From Stenotrophomonas maltophilia (lineage in GTDB: Bacteria > Pseudomonadota > Gammaproteobacteria > Xanthomonadales > Xanthomonadaceae), in assembly GCF_004920835.1 (NCBI RefSeq), contig NZ_QFHO01000029.1, positions 1 to 56,382 of the forward strand: DNA of 56,382 bases, read 5' to 3'. Below are positions 49,928 through 56,382 of the stretch, in pieces (position 1 is the stretch's first letter; each line of letters opens with the position of its first letter). The position numbers were made by a program, and so were the translations under genes. Below the pieces are notes generated by a model, which was given only the letters and a program-made list of their open reading frames with translations, made no database searches and had not been told where the DNA came from.

Positions 49928-51799
49928 TCAGCGGTAACCCGCCGCCTGCAGCTCGAACAGCTCGGCATAACGACCGCCCTCGGCCATCAGCTGCTCGTGG
50001 GTGCCGCTGGCCTCGATCCGGCCATCGGCCAGCACCAGGATGCGATCAGCCATGCGTACCGAGGAAAAACGGTGGGAAATCAGCACTGCGGTGCGATTAT
50101 CCGCCAGTTCCCTGAACCGCTGGAACACCTCGAACTCACTTCGCGCATCCAGCGCCGCCGTTGGCTCATCCAGGATCATCACCTGCGCGTTGCGCATCCA
50201 TGCACGGGCGATGGCGATCTTCTGCCATTGACCACCGGACAGGTCCACGCCCTGCTTGAAGCGGCGGCCGATCAGCTGGTCGTAGCCGGCGGGCAGGTCG
50301 TCGATCACTTCTTCGGCCATGCCGCGGCGCGCGGCGTCGGCGATGCGCGCCTGGTCGTCCATCGCCTCGACCTGGCCGACGCCGATGTTCTCGCCGGCGC
50401 TGAGGTTGTAGCGCACGAAGTCCTGGAAGATCACCCCGAGATTGGCGCGCAGGTCGTCCAGGTCGTAGTCGCGCAGGTCGCGGCCATCGAGCAGGATGCG
50501 GCCCTCGTCTGGTTCGTACAGTCGCGCCAGCAGCTTCACCAGCGTGGTCTTGCCGGCGCCGTTCTCGCCGACCAGGGCCAGCACTTCGCCGGCCCGCAGC
50601 TGGAAATCGAGGTGGCGCACGGCCCATTGCTCGGCATCCGGGTAGCGGAAGCCGACGTTCTCGAACACGAAGCCTTCGCGTATCGGCTGCGGCACGCGTA
50701 CCGCACCTTCGCGCGAGTGGATTTCCGGCTGGATCTGGAAGAACGAGAACAGGTCATCCAGGTACAGCGCCTGGCTGGCCACCTGCGAGAACCCGATCAG
50801 GAGGCCTTCCAGCAGCTGGCGCAGGCGCAGGAAGCTGCCGGCGAGGAAGGTCAGGTCGCCGATCGAGAAGTCGCCACGCACCGTGCGCCATGCGATGTAG
50901 GCGTACGCTGTGTAGTAGCCCAGCGTGCCGAGCGCAGCCAGCAGCGTGCCCCAGAACGCACGCCGCCGTGCCAGTGCACGGTTGGCCTGGAAGAGTGCTG
51001 CAGACAACCTGCGATAGCGTTCCACCAGGAAGCGATGCAGGTTGTAGATCTTCACTTCCTTGGCCGTTTCCACGCTGGCACCCAGCTGGCGCAGGTAGTC
51101 GAGCTGGCGGCGCTCCGGCGTCCACTGGAAGTTGAGGCTGTAGCCGGCCGCGTTGAAGTGCGATTCGCCGATGAAGGCCGGCACCAGCGCCAGCACCAGC
51201 AGCAGGATCAACCATGGCGCATACACCAGCAGGCCGACGGCGAGGCTGGCCACGGTGATCGCGTCCTGCACCTGGCCGAACAGCTGGCTCATCAGGTTCA
51301 TCCGGCCCATGGTCTGGCGCCTTGCACGGTCCAGCTTGTCCTGCAGGTCCGGGTCCTCGAAGTCCTCCAGGTCCAGCGTTGCCGCGTGTTCCATCAGCCG
51401 GATGCTGGTGACGTTGGCGAACAGTTCCGACAGCAGCGCATCGGCATAGCTGACCAGCCGGCCGAGCAGATCCGAGGCGATGGCCAGGCCGAGCTCCAGC
51501 GCCAGCAGGCCCAGCAACGGATTCAGCACGCCGCTGGACAGTGCTTCGCCCAGTGGCGGGAAGCCAGCGTCGTGCTGGCTCAGGTGCAGGGCGCTGTCGA
51601 TGATCAGCTTGCCGACGAAGAGCATCGCCACCGGCAGCAGCGCACGGATCAGGCGCAGCCCCAGGCTGGCGAGGGTCAGGGCGGGGCTGGTCTGCCAGAC
51701 CATGCGCAGGAACGGCGGCAGGTTGCGCATCGCCTTGAAGCGCTGGCGCAGGCTGGGTTTCTTCGCGGCGGCAGCGCCGGCAATGGGAGAGGCTGGCAT
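49928..51799 (-). CDS. ABC exporter, fused membrane and ATPase domains
   Basis: A 623-residue half-transporter. Residues about 30-340 hold six membrane helices; the ATPase follows with Walker A GENGAGKTT (about 418), the signature DLSGGQWQK, and Walker B VMILDEPTAAL. The type is MsbA/LmrA-like heterologous export of lipid or drug. There is no partner gene, so it should act as a homodimer. The repeats at 51858-51999 lie just upstream, and no promoter was recognised. Confidence 0.92.
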   Translation of the reverse strand: MPASPIAGAAAAKKPSLRQRFKAMRNLPPFLRMVWQTSPALTLASLGLRLIRALLPVAMLFVGKLIIDSALHLSQHDAGFPPLGEALSSGVLNPLLGLLALELGLAIASDLLGRLVSYADALLSELFANVTSIRLMEHAATLDLEDFEDPDLQDKLDRARRQTMGRMNLMSQLFGQVQDAITVASLAVGLLVYAPWLILLLVLALVPAFIGESHFNAAGYSLNFQWTPERRQLDYLRQLGASVETAKEVKIYNLHRFLVERYRRLSAALFQANRALARRRAFWGTLLAALGTLGYYTAYAYIAWRTVRGDFSIGDLTFLAGSFLRLRQLLEGLLIGFSQVASQALYLDDLFSFFQIQPEIHSREGAVRVPQPIREGFVFENVGFRYPDAEQWAVRHLDFQLRAGEVLALVGENGAGKTTLVKLLARLYEPDEGRILLDGRDLRDYDLDDLRANLGVIFQDFVRYNLSAGENIGVGQVEAMDDQARIADAARRGMAEEVIDDLPAGYDQLIGRRFKQGVDLSGGQWQKIAIARAWMRNAQVMILDEPTAALDARSEFEVFQRFRELADNRTAVLISHRFSSVRMADRILVLADGRIEASGTHEQLMAEGGRYAELFELQAAGYR

Positions 51800-51857
51800 G
51801 CCGCCATTGTGCGCGCCTGATACGTGCAGGTGGGGTCAGGGCAGCCGTGTGGCCGCC

Positions 51858-51945
51858 GGGGTCGGATCCTTTTGCTGCGCAAAGGGCTCTGACCCCACCA
51901 GCCAGATCGGGTCAGAGCCCTTCGCGTTGCGAAGGGATCCGACCC
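51858..51945. repeat. Inverted pair of GGGGTCGGATCC-type palindromes
   Basis: Two hairpins (51858-51896 and 51909-51945) are near-inverse copies of each other. Each has arms of the GGGTC(G/A)GA(T/G)CC type meeting an AAAG/CTTT-rich centre with a three-base loop. Together they can form a large cruciform. They belong to the same family as 42734-42764 and 53466-53504. Confidence 0.8.
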
Positions 51946-51954
51946 AACCACATC

Positions 51955-51999
51955 CACGCATGGCGTGGATCTACCGTGTCGACCAAGGTCGACATCTAC
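51955..51999 (-). repeat. Two tandem SMAG/REP monomers
   Basis: Two palindromes in the same orientation, CCACGCATGGCGTGG and GTCGACCAAGGTCGAC, each followed by ATCTAC, the complement of the GTAG head. They lie directly next to the GGGGTC-type pair, so two repeat families share this gap. Confidence 0.8.
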
Positions 52000-52039
52000 C
52001 AACAGCTGCAGGAACCTGACCTACCGGGCTGGCCCCCTT

Positions 52040-52489
52040 TTACGGCAGCGGCGGCAGCAGGCCCGCCCCCAGCCGGTTCCAGGCATTGATCACCGCAATG
52101 CCCATGCTCAGGTCACTGATGCCCTTCTCATCGAAGTGCGGCGCCAGTGCATCGAACGCCGCCTGCGACGGCGCACCGTCGGTCAAGCGGGTCAGCGCCT
52201 CGGCCCAGCCCAGCGCCGCGCGTTCGCGCACATCGAAGAAGCGGCTTTCGTGCCACGCGGGCAGGGTGTCCAGCTTGCGCGGCTCGATGCCGCCCTTGCG
52301 TAGCGTGGTGGCATGCATGTCCATGCAGTAGCCGCAGCCGTTGAGCTGCGAGACGCGCAGGAACACCAGTTCCATCAACGTCGGATCGATCGAGCTGTCA
52401 TGCACCGCCTTGCTGGTGGCCAGCAGGCCCTTGAAGGCTTCGGCGGCCAGGCGGGTGTAAGGGACGCGGGGAGAGGCGTGGTCGGACAT
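52040..52489 (-). CDS. Carboxymuconolactone-decarboxylase-like (AhpD-fold) protein
   Basis: A 149-residue alpha-helical protein of the AhpD/CMD fold with the CXXC-xxx-His motif (Cys52, Cys55, His59 in GCGYCMDMH). Members with this motif act as alkylhydroperoxidases or disulfide reductants. GGAG six bases upstream supports ATG 52489. It lies 36 bases after the ECF41 sigma gene on the same strand, the arrangement typical of that sigma family, whose target it probably is. Confidence 0.9.
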   Translation of the reverse strand: MSDHASPRVPYTRLAAEAFKGLLATSKAVHDSSIDPTLMELVFLRVSQLNGCGYCMDMHATTLRKGGIEPRKLDTLPAWHESRFFDVRERAALGWAEALTRLTDGAPSQAAFDALAPHFDEKGISDLSMGIAVINAWNRLGAGLLPPLP

Positions 52490-52525
52490 TTTCGGCTCCA
52501 CGGCGGCCACGATGGCCGCCTTTCA

Positions 52526-53422
52526 TTACAAGGACGCCGCACCGTCACCGCGCGTGACAACGTCCGGCAACTTTTCCGGATTCAACACGCTGTACACGTT
52601 GGCGATGCGGCCATCGACCACTTCGATGGTGGTGATCGAGTGCAGGCGATCGCCCTGGAAACGCAGGATCGCCGGTTCGCCATTGACGTAGCCCAATTGC
52701 GCCGGATGCACCGCGCCGCGGCGGGCGATGGCCCAGAACAGGCGGCCGATGCGTTCGGCGCCCAGCAGCGGGCGCACCGCTGCGGTGACCACGCCGCCAC
52801 CGTCGGAGACCAGCAGCGCGTTGGCGTGCAGCAGGGCCTGGATCGCCTCGCTGTCGCCGCGCTGGGAGGCGTCCATGAAGCGCGTGAGTAACTGCCGGTG
52901 CTGGCCTGCATCGGCGTTGAAACGCGGTCGTCCGGCCTGCAGGCGTTGCCGGGCACGGTGCACCAGTTGACGGCAGTTGGCCTCGCTGTGGCCGATCAGG
53001 TCGGCGATTTCGCGGTAGTCGTGGTCGAAGGCCTCCTTCAGCAGGAAGGCGGCGCGTTCCTCGGGGCCGAGCTGTTCGAGCAGGGTCAGGAAGGCGACCG
53101 AGACGTCGTCGGCCAGCGCATGCAGCTGGGCCGGACCGGGCGCCGGGTCAGGCTCGAGGGTGACCGCCAGCGGTTCGGCCAGCCACGGGCCGACGTAGTG
53201 CACGCGCTCGCGCTTGGCCGCGCGCAGCCGGTCCAGGCCGAGCCGGGTGGTGGTGGTGACCAGCCAGGCTTCGGGGTCGCGGACGGCCGCCGGGTCGGCG
53301 CCGGACCAGCGCAGCCAGGCATCCTGGACCACGTCTTCGGCGTCGGCGCGGCTGCCGAGCAGGCGGTAGGCCAGCGCCATCAGGCGCGGGCGGTGGGTCT
53401 GGAAAGCGGTTTCGGCGTTCAT
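52526..53422 (-). CDS. ECF41-type RNA polymerase sigma factor
   Basis: A 298-residue sigma factor. Sigma region 2 (RPRLMALAYRLLGSRADAEDVVQDAWLRW) and region 4 (about 105-165) are followed by a SnoaL-like C-terminal extension (about 175-290) with the ECF41 hallmarks DGGG (207-210) and NPEKL (281-285). In this family the extension replaces an anti-sigma factor. ATG 53422 was chosen over ATG 53449: an ECF41-like promoter (TGTCAC, CGTC) sits upstream and its predicted start point falls between the two codons. The downstream carboxymuconolactone-decarboxylase gene is the usual target. Confidence 0.9.
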   Translation of the reverse strand: MNAETAFQTHRPRLMALAYRLLGSRADAEDVVQDAWLRWSGADPAAVRDPEAWLVTTTTRLGLDRLRAAKRERVHYVGPWLAEPLAVTLEPDPAPGPAQLHALADDVSVAFLTLLEQLGPEERAAFLLKEAFDHDYREIADLIGHSEANCRQLVHRARQRLQAGRPRFNADAGQHRQLLTRFMDASQRGDSEAIQALLHANALLVSDGGGVVTAAVRPLLGAERIGRLFWAIARRGAVHPAQLGYVNGEPAILRFQGDRLHSITTIEVVDGRIANVYSVLNPEKLPDVVTRGDGAASL

Positions 53423-53431
53423 GTGGGCAAG

Positions 53432-53458
53432 GACGCCGTAGTGGCGCATGGCGTGACA
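53432..53458 (-). promoter_or_regulatory. Candidate ECF41-type promoter of the sigma operon
   Basis: On the minus strand TGTCAC (53458-53453) and CGTC (53435-53432) are 17 bases apart. These match the -35 and -10 elements reported for ECF41 sigma factors as I recall them. Transcription would start near 53425, only a few bases before the ATG at 53422, giving an almost leaderless message. Confidence 0.55.
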
Positions 53459-53465
53459 GGGAGGC

Positions 53466-53504
53466 GGGGTCAGATCCCTTTCCCTGGGAAAGGGATCTGA
53501 CCCC
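53466..53504. repeat. Perfect 18-bp GGGGTCAGATCC palindrome
   Basis: Arms at 53466-53483 and 53487-53504 are exact complements with a CTG loop. The core GGGGTCAGATCC places it with 42734 and 51858. It lies between the divergent sigma and fumarase genes, eight bases from the -35 of the sigma promoter. Confidence 0.85.
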
Positions 53505-53579
53505 TGACTCTACCTGCGGCCGGGGGAGGGGGTAAAATGGGCGGATTACCTCCGCCAGCCTTCAGCAAGCGAGCAATCC

Positions 53580-55097
53580 GTGACATCGATCAAGCAGGAA
53601 GACCTCATCCAGTCCATCGCCGACGCGCTGCAGTACATCTCGTACTACCACCCGGTCGACTACATCAAGAACCTTGCCGCCGCCTATGAGCGCGAGGAGT
53701 CGCCGGCCGCGAAGGAAGCGATGGCGCAGATCCTGATCAATTCGCGCATGTGCGCCGAAGGCCATCGGCCGATCTGCCAGGACACCGGCATCGTCACCGT
53801 CTTCCTGGAAATCGGCATGGACGTGCGCTGGGATGACGCCACCATGGGCGTGGAGGACATGGCCAATGAAGGCGTGCGCCGCGCCTACATGCACCCGGAC
53901 AACAAGCTGCGCGCCTCGGTGCTGGCCGACCCGGCCGGCAAGCGCATCAACACCAAGGACAACACCCCGGGCGTGGTCAACGTCAAGGTGGTGCCGGGCA
54001 ACACGGTCGAAGTGATCGTCGCTGCCAAGGGCGGTGGTTCGGAAGCCAAGACCAAGTTCGCCATGCTCAACCCGTCCGACTCGATCGTCGACTGGGTGCT
54101 GAAGACCGTGCCGACCATGGGCGCCGGCTGGTGCCCGCCGGGCATGCTCGGCATCGGCATCGGCGGCACTGCCGAGAAGGCGATGCTGCTGGCCAAGGAA
54201 GCGCTGATGGAGCCGATCGACATCACCGAGCTGCAAGCCCGTGGTGCGTCCAACCGCATCGAGGAGCTGCGCCTGGAGCTGTACGAGAAGGTCAACGCGC
54301 TGGGCATCGGTGCGCAGGGCCTGGGCGGCCTGACCACCGTGCTCGACATCAAGATCAACGATTACCCGACCCATGCGGCCAACCTGCCGGTGGCGATGAT
54401 TCCGAACTGCGCCGCCACCCGCCATGCGCACTTCACCCTGGATGGCAGCGGCCCGGTGATGCTGGACCCGCCGTCGCTGGAAGACTGGCCGAAGCTGACC
54501 TACGATTCGTCCAAGGGCACCCGCGTGGACCTGGACACGATCACCCCAGAGGACGTGGCCAGCTGGAAGCCGGGCCAGACCCTGCTGCTCAACGGCAAGC
54601 TGCTGACCGGTCGCGACGCGGCGCACAAGCGCATGGTCGACATGCTCAACAAGGGCGAGCAGCTGCCGGTCGATCTGAAGGGCCGCTTCATCTACTACGT
54701 CGGCCCGGTCGATCCGGTGCGTGACGAAGTAGTGGGCCCGGCCGGCCCGACAACGGCCACCCGCATGGACAAGTTCACCCGCCAGGTGCTGGAACAGACC
54801 GGCCTGCTGGGCATGGTCGGCAAGGCCGAGCGCGGTCCGGCGGCGATTGAAGCGATCCGTGACAACAAGTCGGCCTACCTGATGGCCGTCGGTGGTTCGG
54901 CTTACCTGGTGTCCAAGGCGATCAAGGCGGCCAAGGTCGTTGGCTTCGCCGACCTGGGCATGGAAGCGATCTACGAGTTCACCGTGCAGGATATGCCGGT
55001 GACCGTGGCGGTGGATTCAACCGGTGAATCGGTGCACAAGACCGGCCCGCGCGAATGGCAGGCCCGCATCGGCAAGATTCCGGTGGTGGTGGAGTAA
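53580..55097 (+). CDS. Fumarate hydratase, class I (Fe-S)
   Basis: A 505-residue iron-sulfur fumarase with the alpha and beta parts in one chain. The cluster cysteines can be assigned to HRPICQDTG (Cys66), GAGWCPPGM and PNCAATRHAHF. It hydrates fumarate to malate in the citric-acid cycle and is oxygen- and superoxide-sensitive, in contrast to class II FumC. The start is GTG 53580. TAAAAT at 53533-53538 could be a -10 box. A terminator follows at 55121. Confidence 0.94.
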   Translation: MTSIKQEDLIQSIADALQYISYYHPVDYIKNLAAAYEREESPAAKEAMAQILINSRMCAEGHRPICQDTGIVTVFLEIGMDVRWDDATMGVEDMANEGVRRAYMHPDNKLRASVLADPAGKRINTKDNTPGVVNVKVVPGNTVEVIVAAKGGGSEAKTKFAMLNPSDSIVDWVLKTVPTMGAGWCPPGMLGIGIGGTAEKAMLLAKEALMEPIDITELQARGASNRIEELRLELYEKVNALGIGAQGLGGLTTVLDIKINDYPTHAANLPVAMIPNCAATRHAHFTLDGSGPVMLDPPSLEDWPKLTYDSSKGTRVDLDTITPEDVASWKPGQTLLLNGKLLTGRDAAHKRMVDMLNKGEQLPVDLKGRFIYYVGPVDPVRDEVVGPAGPTTATRMDKFTRQVLEQTGLLGMVGKAERGPAAIEAIRDNKSAYLMAVGGSAYLVSKAIKAAKVVGFADLGMEAIYEFTVQDMPVTVAVDSTGESVHKTGPREWQARIGKIPVVVE

Positions 55098-55120
55098 TCC
55101 TGCCGCGCATCCGGTTCAAG

Positions 55121-55145
55121 CAACGGCGCCCGTGTGGCGCCGTTG
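55121..55145 (+). terminator. Intrinsic terminator of the fumarase gene
   Basis: Perfect 10-bp stem CAACGGCGCC/GGCGCCGTTG with a five-base loop, then TTGTGTGG, 23 bases after the stop. Confidence 0.8.
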
Positions 55146-55219
55146 TTGTGTGGTGAGGGTTAACGAACCTGCAGCATCTGCTCTGCTAGGCTCGGCGCGA
55201 CCTCACACAGGACGTGTTC

Positions 55220-55555
55220 ATGGGCCTGCATCGATTCATCACCGTTGCGATCCTGCTGGCCCTGGCCGGCTGCAGCAGCACATCCTCGTACGAAGGTGCG
55301 GACTTCTCCGCCTCCTCGCAGTGCCGCATGCAGTGCCAGGCCGACTATCGCAGCTGCATGGCGCGGGGCAGTATCGGCAGCAACGACTTCAGCTGCGAAC
55401 AACAGATGGTGCCGGCGCCGGACAAGCGCTGCAAGGACGTCACCAACCCCGAGTTGCGCCGCTCCTGTGAACTGAAGGCGCATGACTGCGCAGTACGCAC
55501 ACCGATCATGTCCTGTGGCGAAGGCCGCGATACCTGCATGAGCCGCTGCGGCTGA
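55220..55555 (+). CDS. Cysteine-rich small lipoprotein, unknown function
   Basis: A 111-residue protein with a lipobox (LALAGC, lipidated Cys18). The mature part has ten further cysteines in 93 residues, paired as CRMQC, CMA...CEQQ and CMSRC, consistent with a disulfide-knotted outer-membrane lipoprotein. ATG 55220 was chosen because AGGA lies seven bases upstream; a GTG at 55214 is an alternative. No known family was recognised. It is isolated between the fumarase terminator and the GST-like gene. Confidence 0.8.
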   Translation: MGLHRFITVAILLALAGCSSTSSYEGADFSASSQCRMQCQADYRSCMARGSIGSNDFSCEQQMVPAPDKRCKDVTNPELRRSCELKAHDCAVRTPIMSCGEGRDTCMSRCG

Positions 55556-55612
55556 GCAACGACCGCTCGCGTGGGCGCATAATCGGCGGATCCATCCACA
55601 CAGGAGCCGCGC

Positions 55613-56248
55613 ATGAGCACCACGCTGTATGGTTCAACCAGTACTGCCGCGCTGGTGGTGCACTGGCTGCTGATCGAGCTGGGCATCGAACACGAACTGG
55701 TGCTGCTGGATTTCGACGCGCGCGAGCACAAATCAGCGGAGTATCTGGCGCTGAATCCGGCCGGTGTAGTGCCGACGCTGCTGATCGATGGCCTGGTACT
55801 GACCGAAGCGGCGGCGATCGCACTGTATCTGGCTGACCGCCATCCGGAGGCCCACCTGCTGCCCGCACTGGGCACGCCGCAGCGCGCCGATGCCTACCGC
55901 TGGATGTTCTGGTGTGCCAATACGCTGCAGCCGGCCTATCGTGCCTGGTTCTATCCGCACGAAGTGGCGGGCGAGGCAAACGTGGAGGCCAGCCGCGAGA
56001 TGGCACGGCAGCGCCTGGAAGCGGCCTGGCAGCATGTGGCCACGCACCTGCAGGCACACGGACCGTACCTGCTGGGCGCGACGCCCTGCGTGGCCGATTA
56101 CATGCTGGTGATGCTGATGCGCTGGTCGCGCAACATGCCGAAGCCCAGCGACACCTGGCCGCCGCTCAAGGCGCATGCCACGGCGATGAAGGCACGCCCG
56201 GCGTTCGCCGAGGTGTACCGCCGCGAAGGCATCACCGACTGGCTGTAG
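55613..56248 (+). CDS. Glutathione S-transferase-like protein
   Basis: A 211-residue GST-fold protein. The N-terminal thioredoxin-like domain has the NPAGVVPTLLIDG and LTEAAAIALYLADRHP motifs, where the conserved cis-proline and Glu-Ala (SNAIxxYL-like) contact glutathione. The helical C-terminal domain (about 90-200) is complete. The Ser in LYGSTSTAA is the likely active-site residue. It ends 23 bases before the stop of an IS110-type transposase on the other strand. Confidence 0.9.
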   Translation: MSTTLYGSTSTAALVVHWLLIELGIEHELVLLDFDAREHKSAEYLALNPAGVVPTLLIDGLVLTEAAAIALYLADRHPEAHLLPALGTPQRADAYRWMFWCANTLQPAYRAWFYPHEVAGEANVEASREMARQRLEAAWQHVATHLQAHGPYLLGATPCVADYMLVMLMRWSRNMPKPSDTWPPLKAHATAMKARPAFAEVYRREGITDWL

Positions 56249-56271
56249 TCCGTTCTGTAGCAACTGTCTTG

Positions 56272-56382
56272 TCAGGCGGAGGCCATCTGGGCCTCCGCAT
56301 CCCTTTTGCGGGCGTTGAGGATCACCAGCATCTTGCGCATCACCGCGACCAAAGCCACCTTGCCCGGCTTGCCCTGCTTGAC
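56272..56382 (-). CDS. IS110-family transposase, 3' end (truncated by the window)
   Basis: The last 36 codons of a minus-strand gene. The sequence KPGKVALVAVMRKMLVIL plus NARKRD is the C-terminal helix of IS110-family DEDD transposases, which normally ends within a few residues of such a motif. The rest lies outside the window. IS110 elements recombine with the help of a bridge RNA and lack typical inverted repeats. No element end could be fixed between 56248 and 56272. Confidence 0.85.
   Translation of the reverse strand, partial: VKQGKPGKVALVAVMRKMLVILNARKRDAEAQMASA

Noticed and set aside
1..56382. tRNA or rRNA genes
   Set aside because: No cloverleaf-like arms with a conserved T-loop and no rRNA core sequence was noticed on either strand. 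A covariance-model scan was not possible.

Overview
The window is GC-rich (roughly two thirds G+C by eye), densely coded, and almost certainly chromosomal DNA of a Stenotrophomonas species of the S. maltophilia complex (Xanthomonadaceae). The evidence is the style of the proteins, several families typical of xanthomonads, and repeated GTAG-headed palindromes of the SMAG/REP type known from S. maltophilia. No database search was possible, so the genus is inferred.

Layout. 1-4721 (minus): cytochrome c maturation operon ccmABCDEF and the first codons of ccmG, mostly with ATGA overlaps. 4908-6876 (plus): a methionine/glutamine-type aminotransferase and an omega-amidase. 6980-8455: three small proteins, two of them exported. 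8534-10567: divergent MFS exporter and AraC-type regulator, the latter ending inside a large hairpin repeat. 10683-14149 (minus): scpA-scpB-rluB. 14505-15082: YciI-like and BolA-like genes. 15246-28397 (plus): the most distinctive block, a LacI-type repressor, a TonB-dependent receptor, then a six-gene operon with a GH144-like lipoprotein, an ABC sugar importer without its ATPase, a 1055-residue putative glycan-active protein and an exported EEP-fold phosphodiesterase. Two matching LacI-type operators lie in front of the repressor and in front of the six-gene operon. 28540-33237: divergent rne and rluC. 33364-35034 (minus): zupT, then a TonB-domain lipoprotein with phhB. 35125-37501: nfuA and a proline-rich transmembrane repetitive protein. 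37646-38508 (minus): barnase-like RNase and its barstar. 38729-45511: sodA, a catalytically degenerate EEP-fold protein, a POT peptide transporter, a rhomboid protease, small proteins, a DUF3298-type lipoprotein and a cyclopropane-fatty-acid synthase. 45594-51799: exported M3 dipeptidase, glutathione peroxidase, TlpA-like thioredoxin, fpr and an ABC exporter. 52040-53422 (minus): an ECF41-type sigma factor with its usual carboxymuconolactone-decarboxylase partner. 53580-56248: class I fumarase, Cys-rich lipoprotein, GST-like protein. The right edge enters the 3' end of an IS110-family transposase.

How the genes work together. Most of the window is housekeeping (haem lyase, SMC-kleisin, RNA decay, rRNA modification, Fe-S and oxidative-stress genes). 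The coherent accessory unit is 15246-28397. It reads as capture of a glycan at the outer membrane, cleavage in the periplasm, import of oligosaccharides and repression by a LacI-type sensor. The GH144-like enzyme points to beta-1,2-glucan or osmoregulated periplasmic glucan as the substrate, but this is inference. Intergenic regions carry at least three families of palindromic repeat: SMAG, a GGGGTC(A/G)GA-type palindrome, and the large hairpin at 10546-10630.
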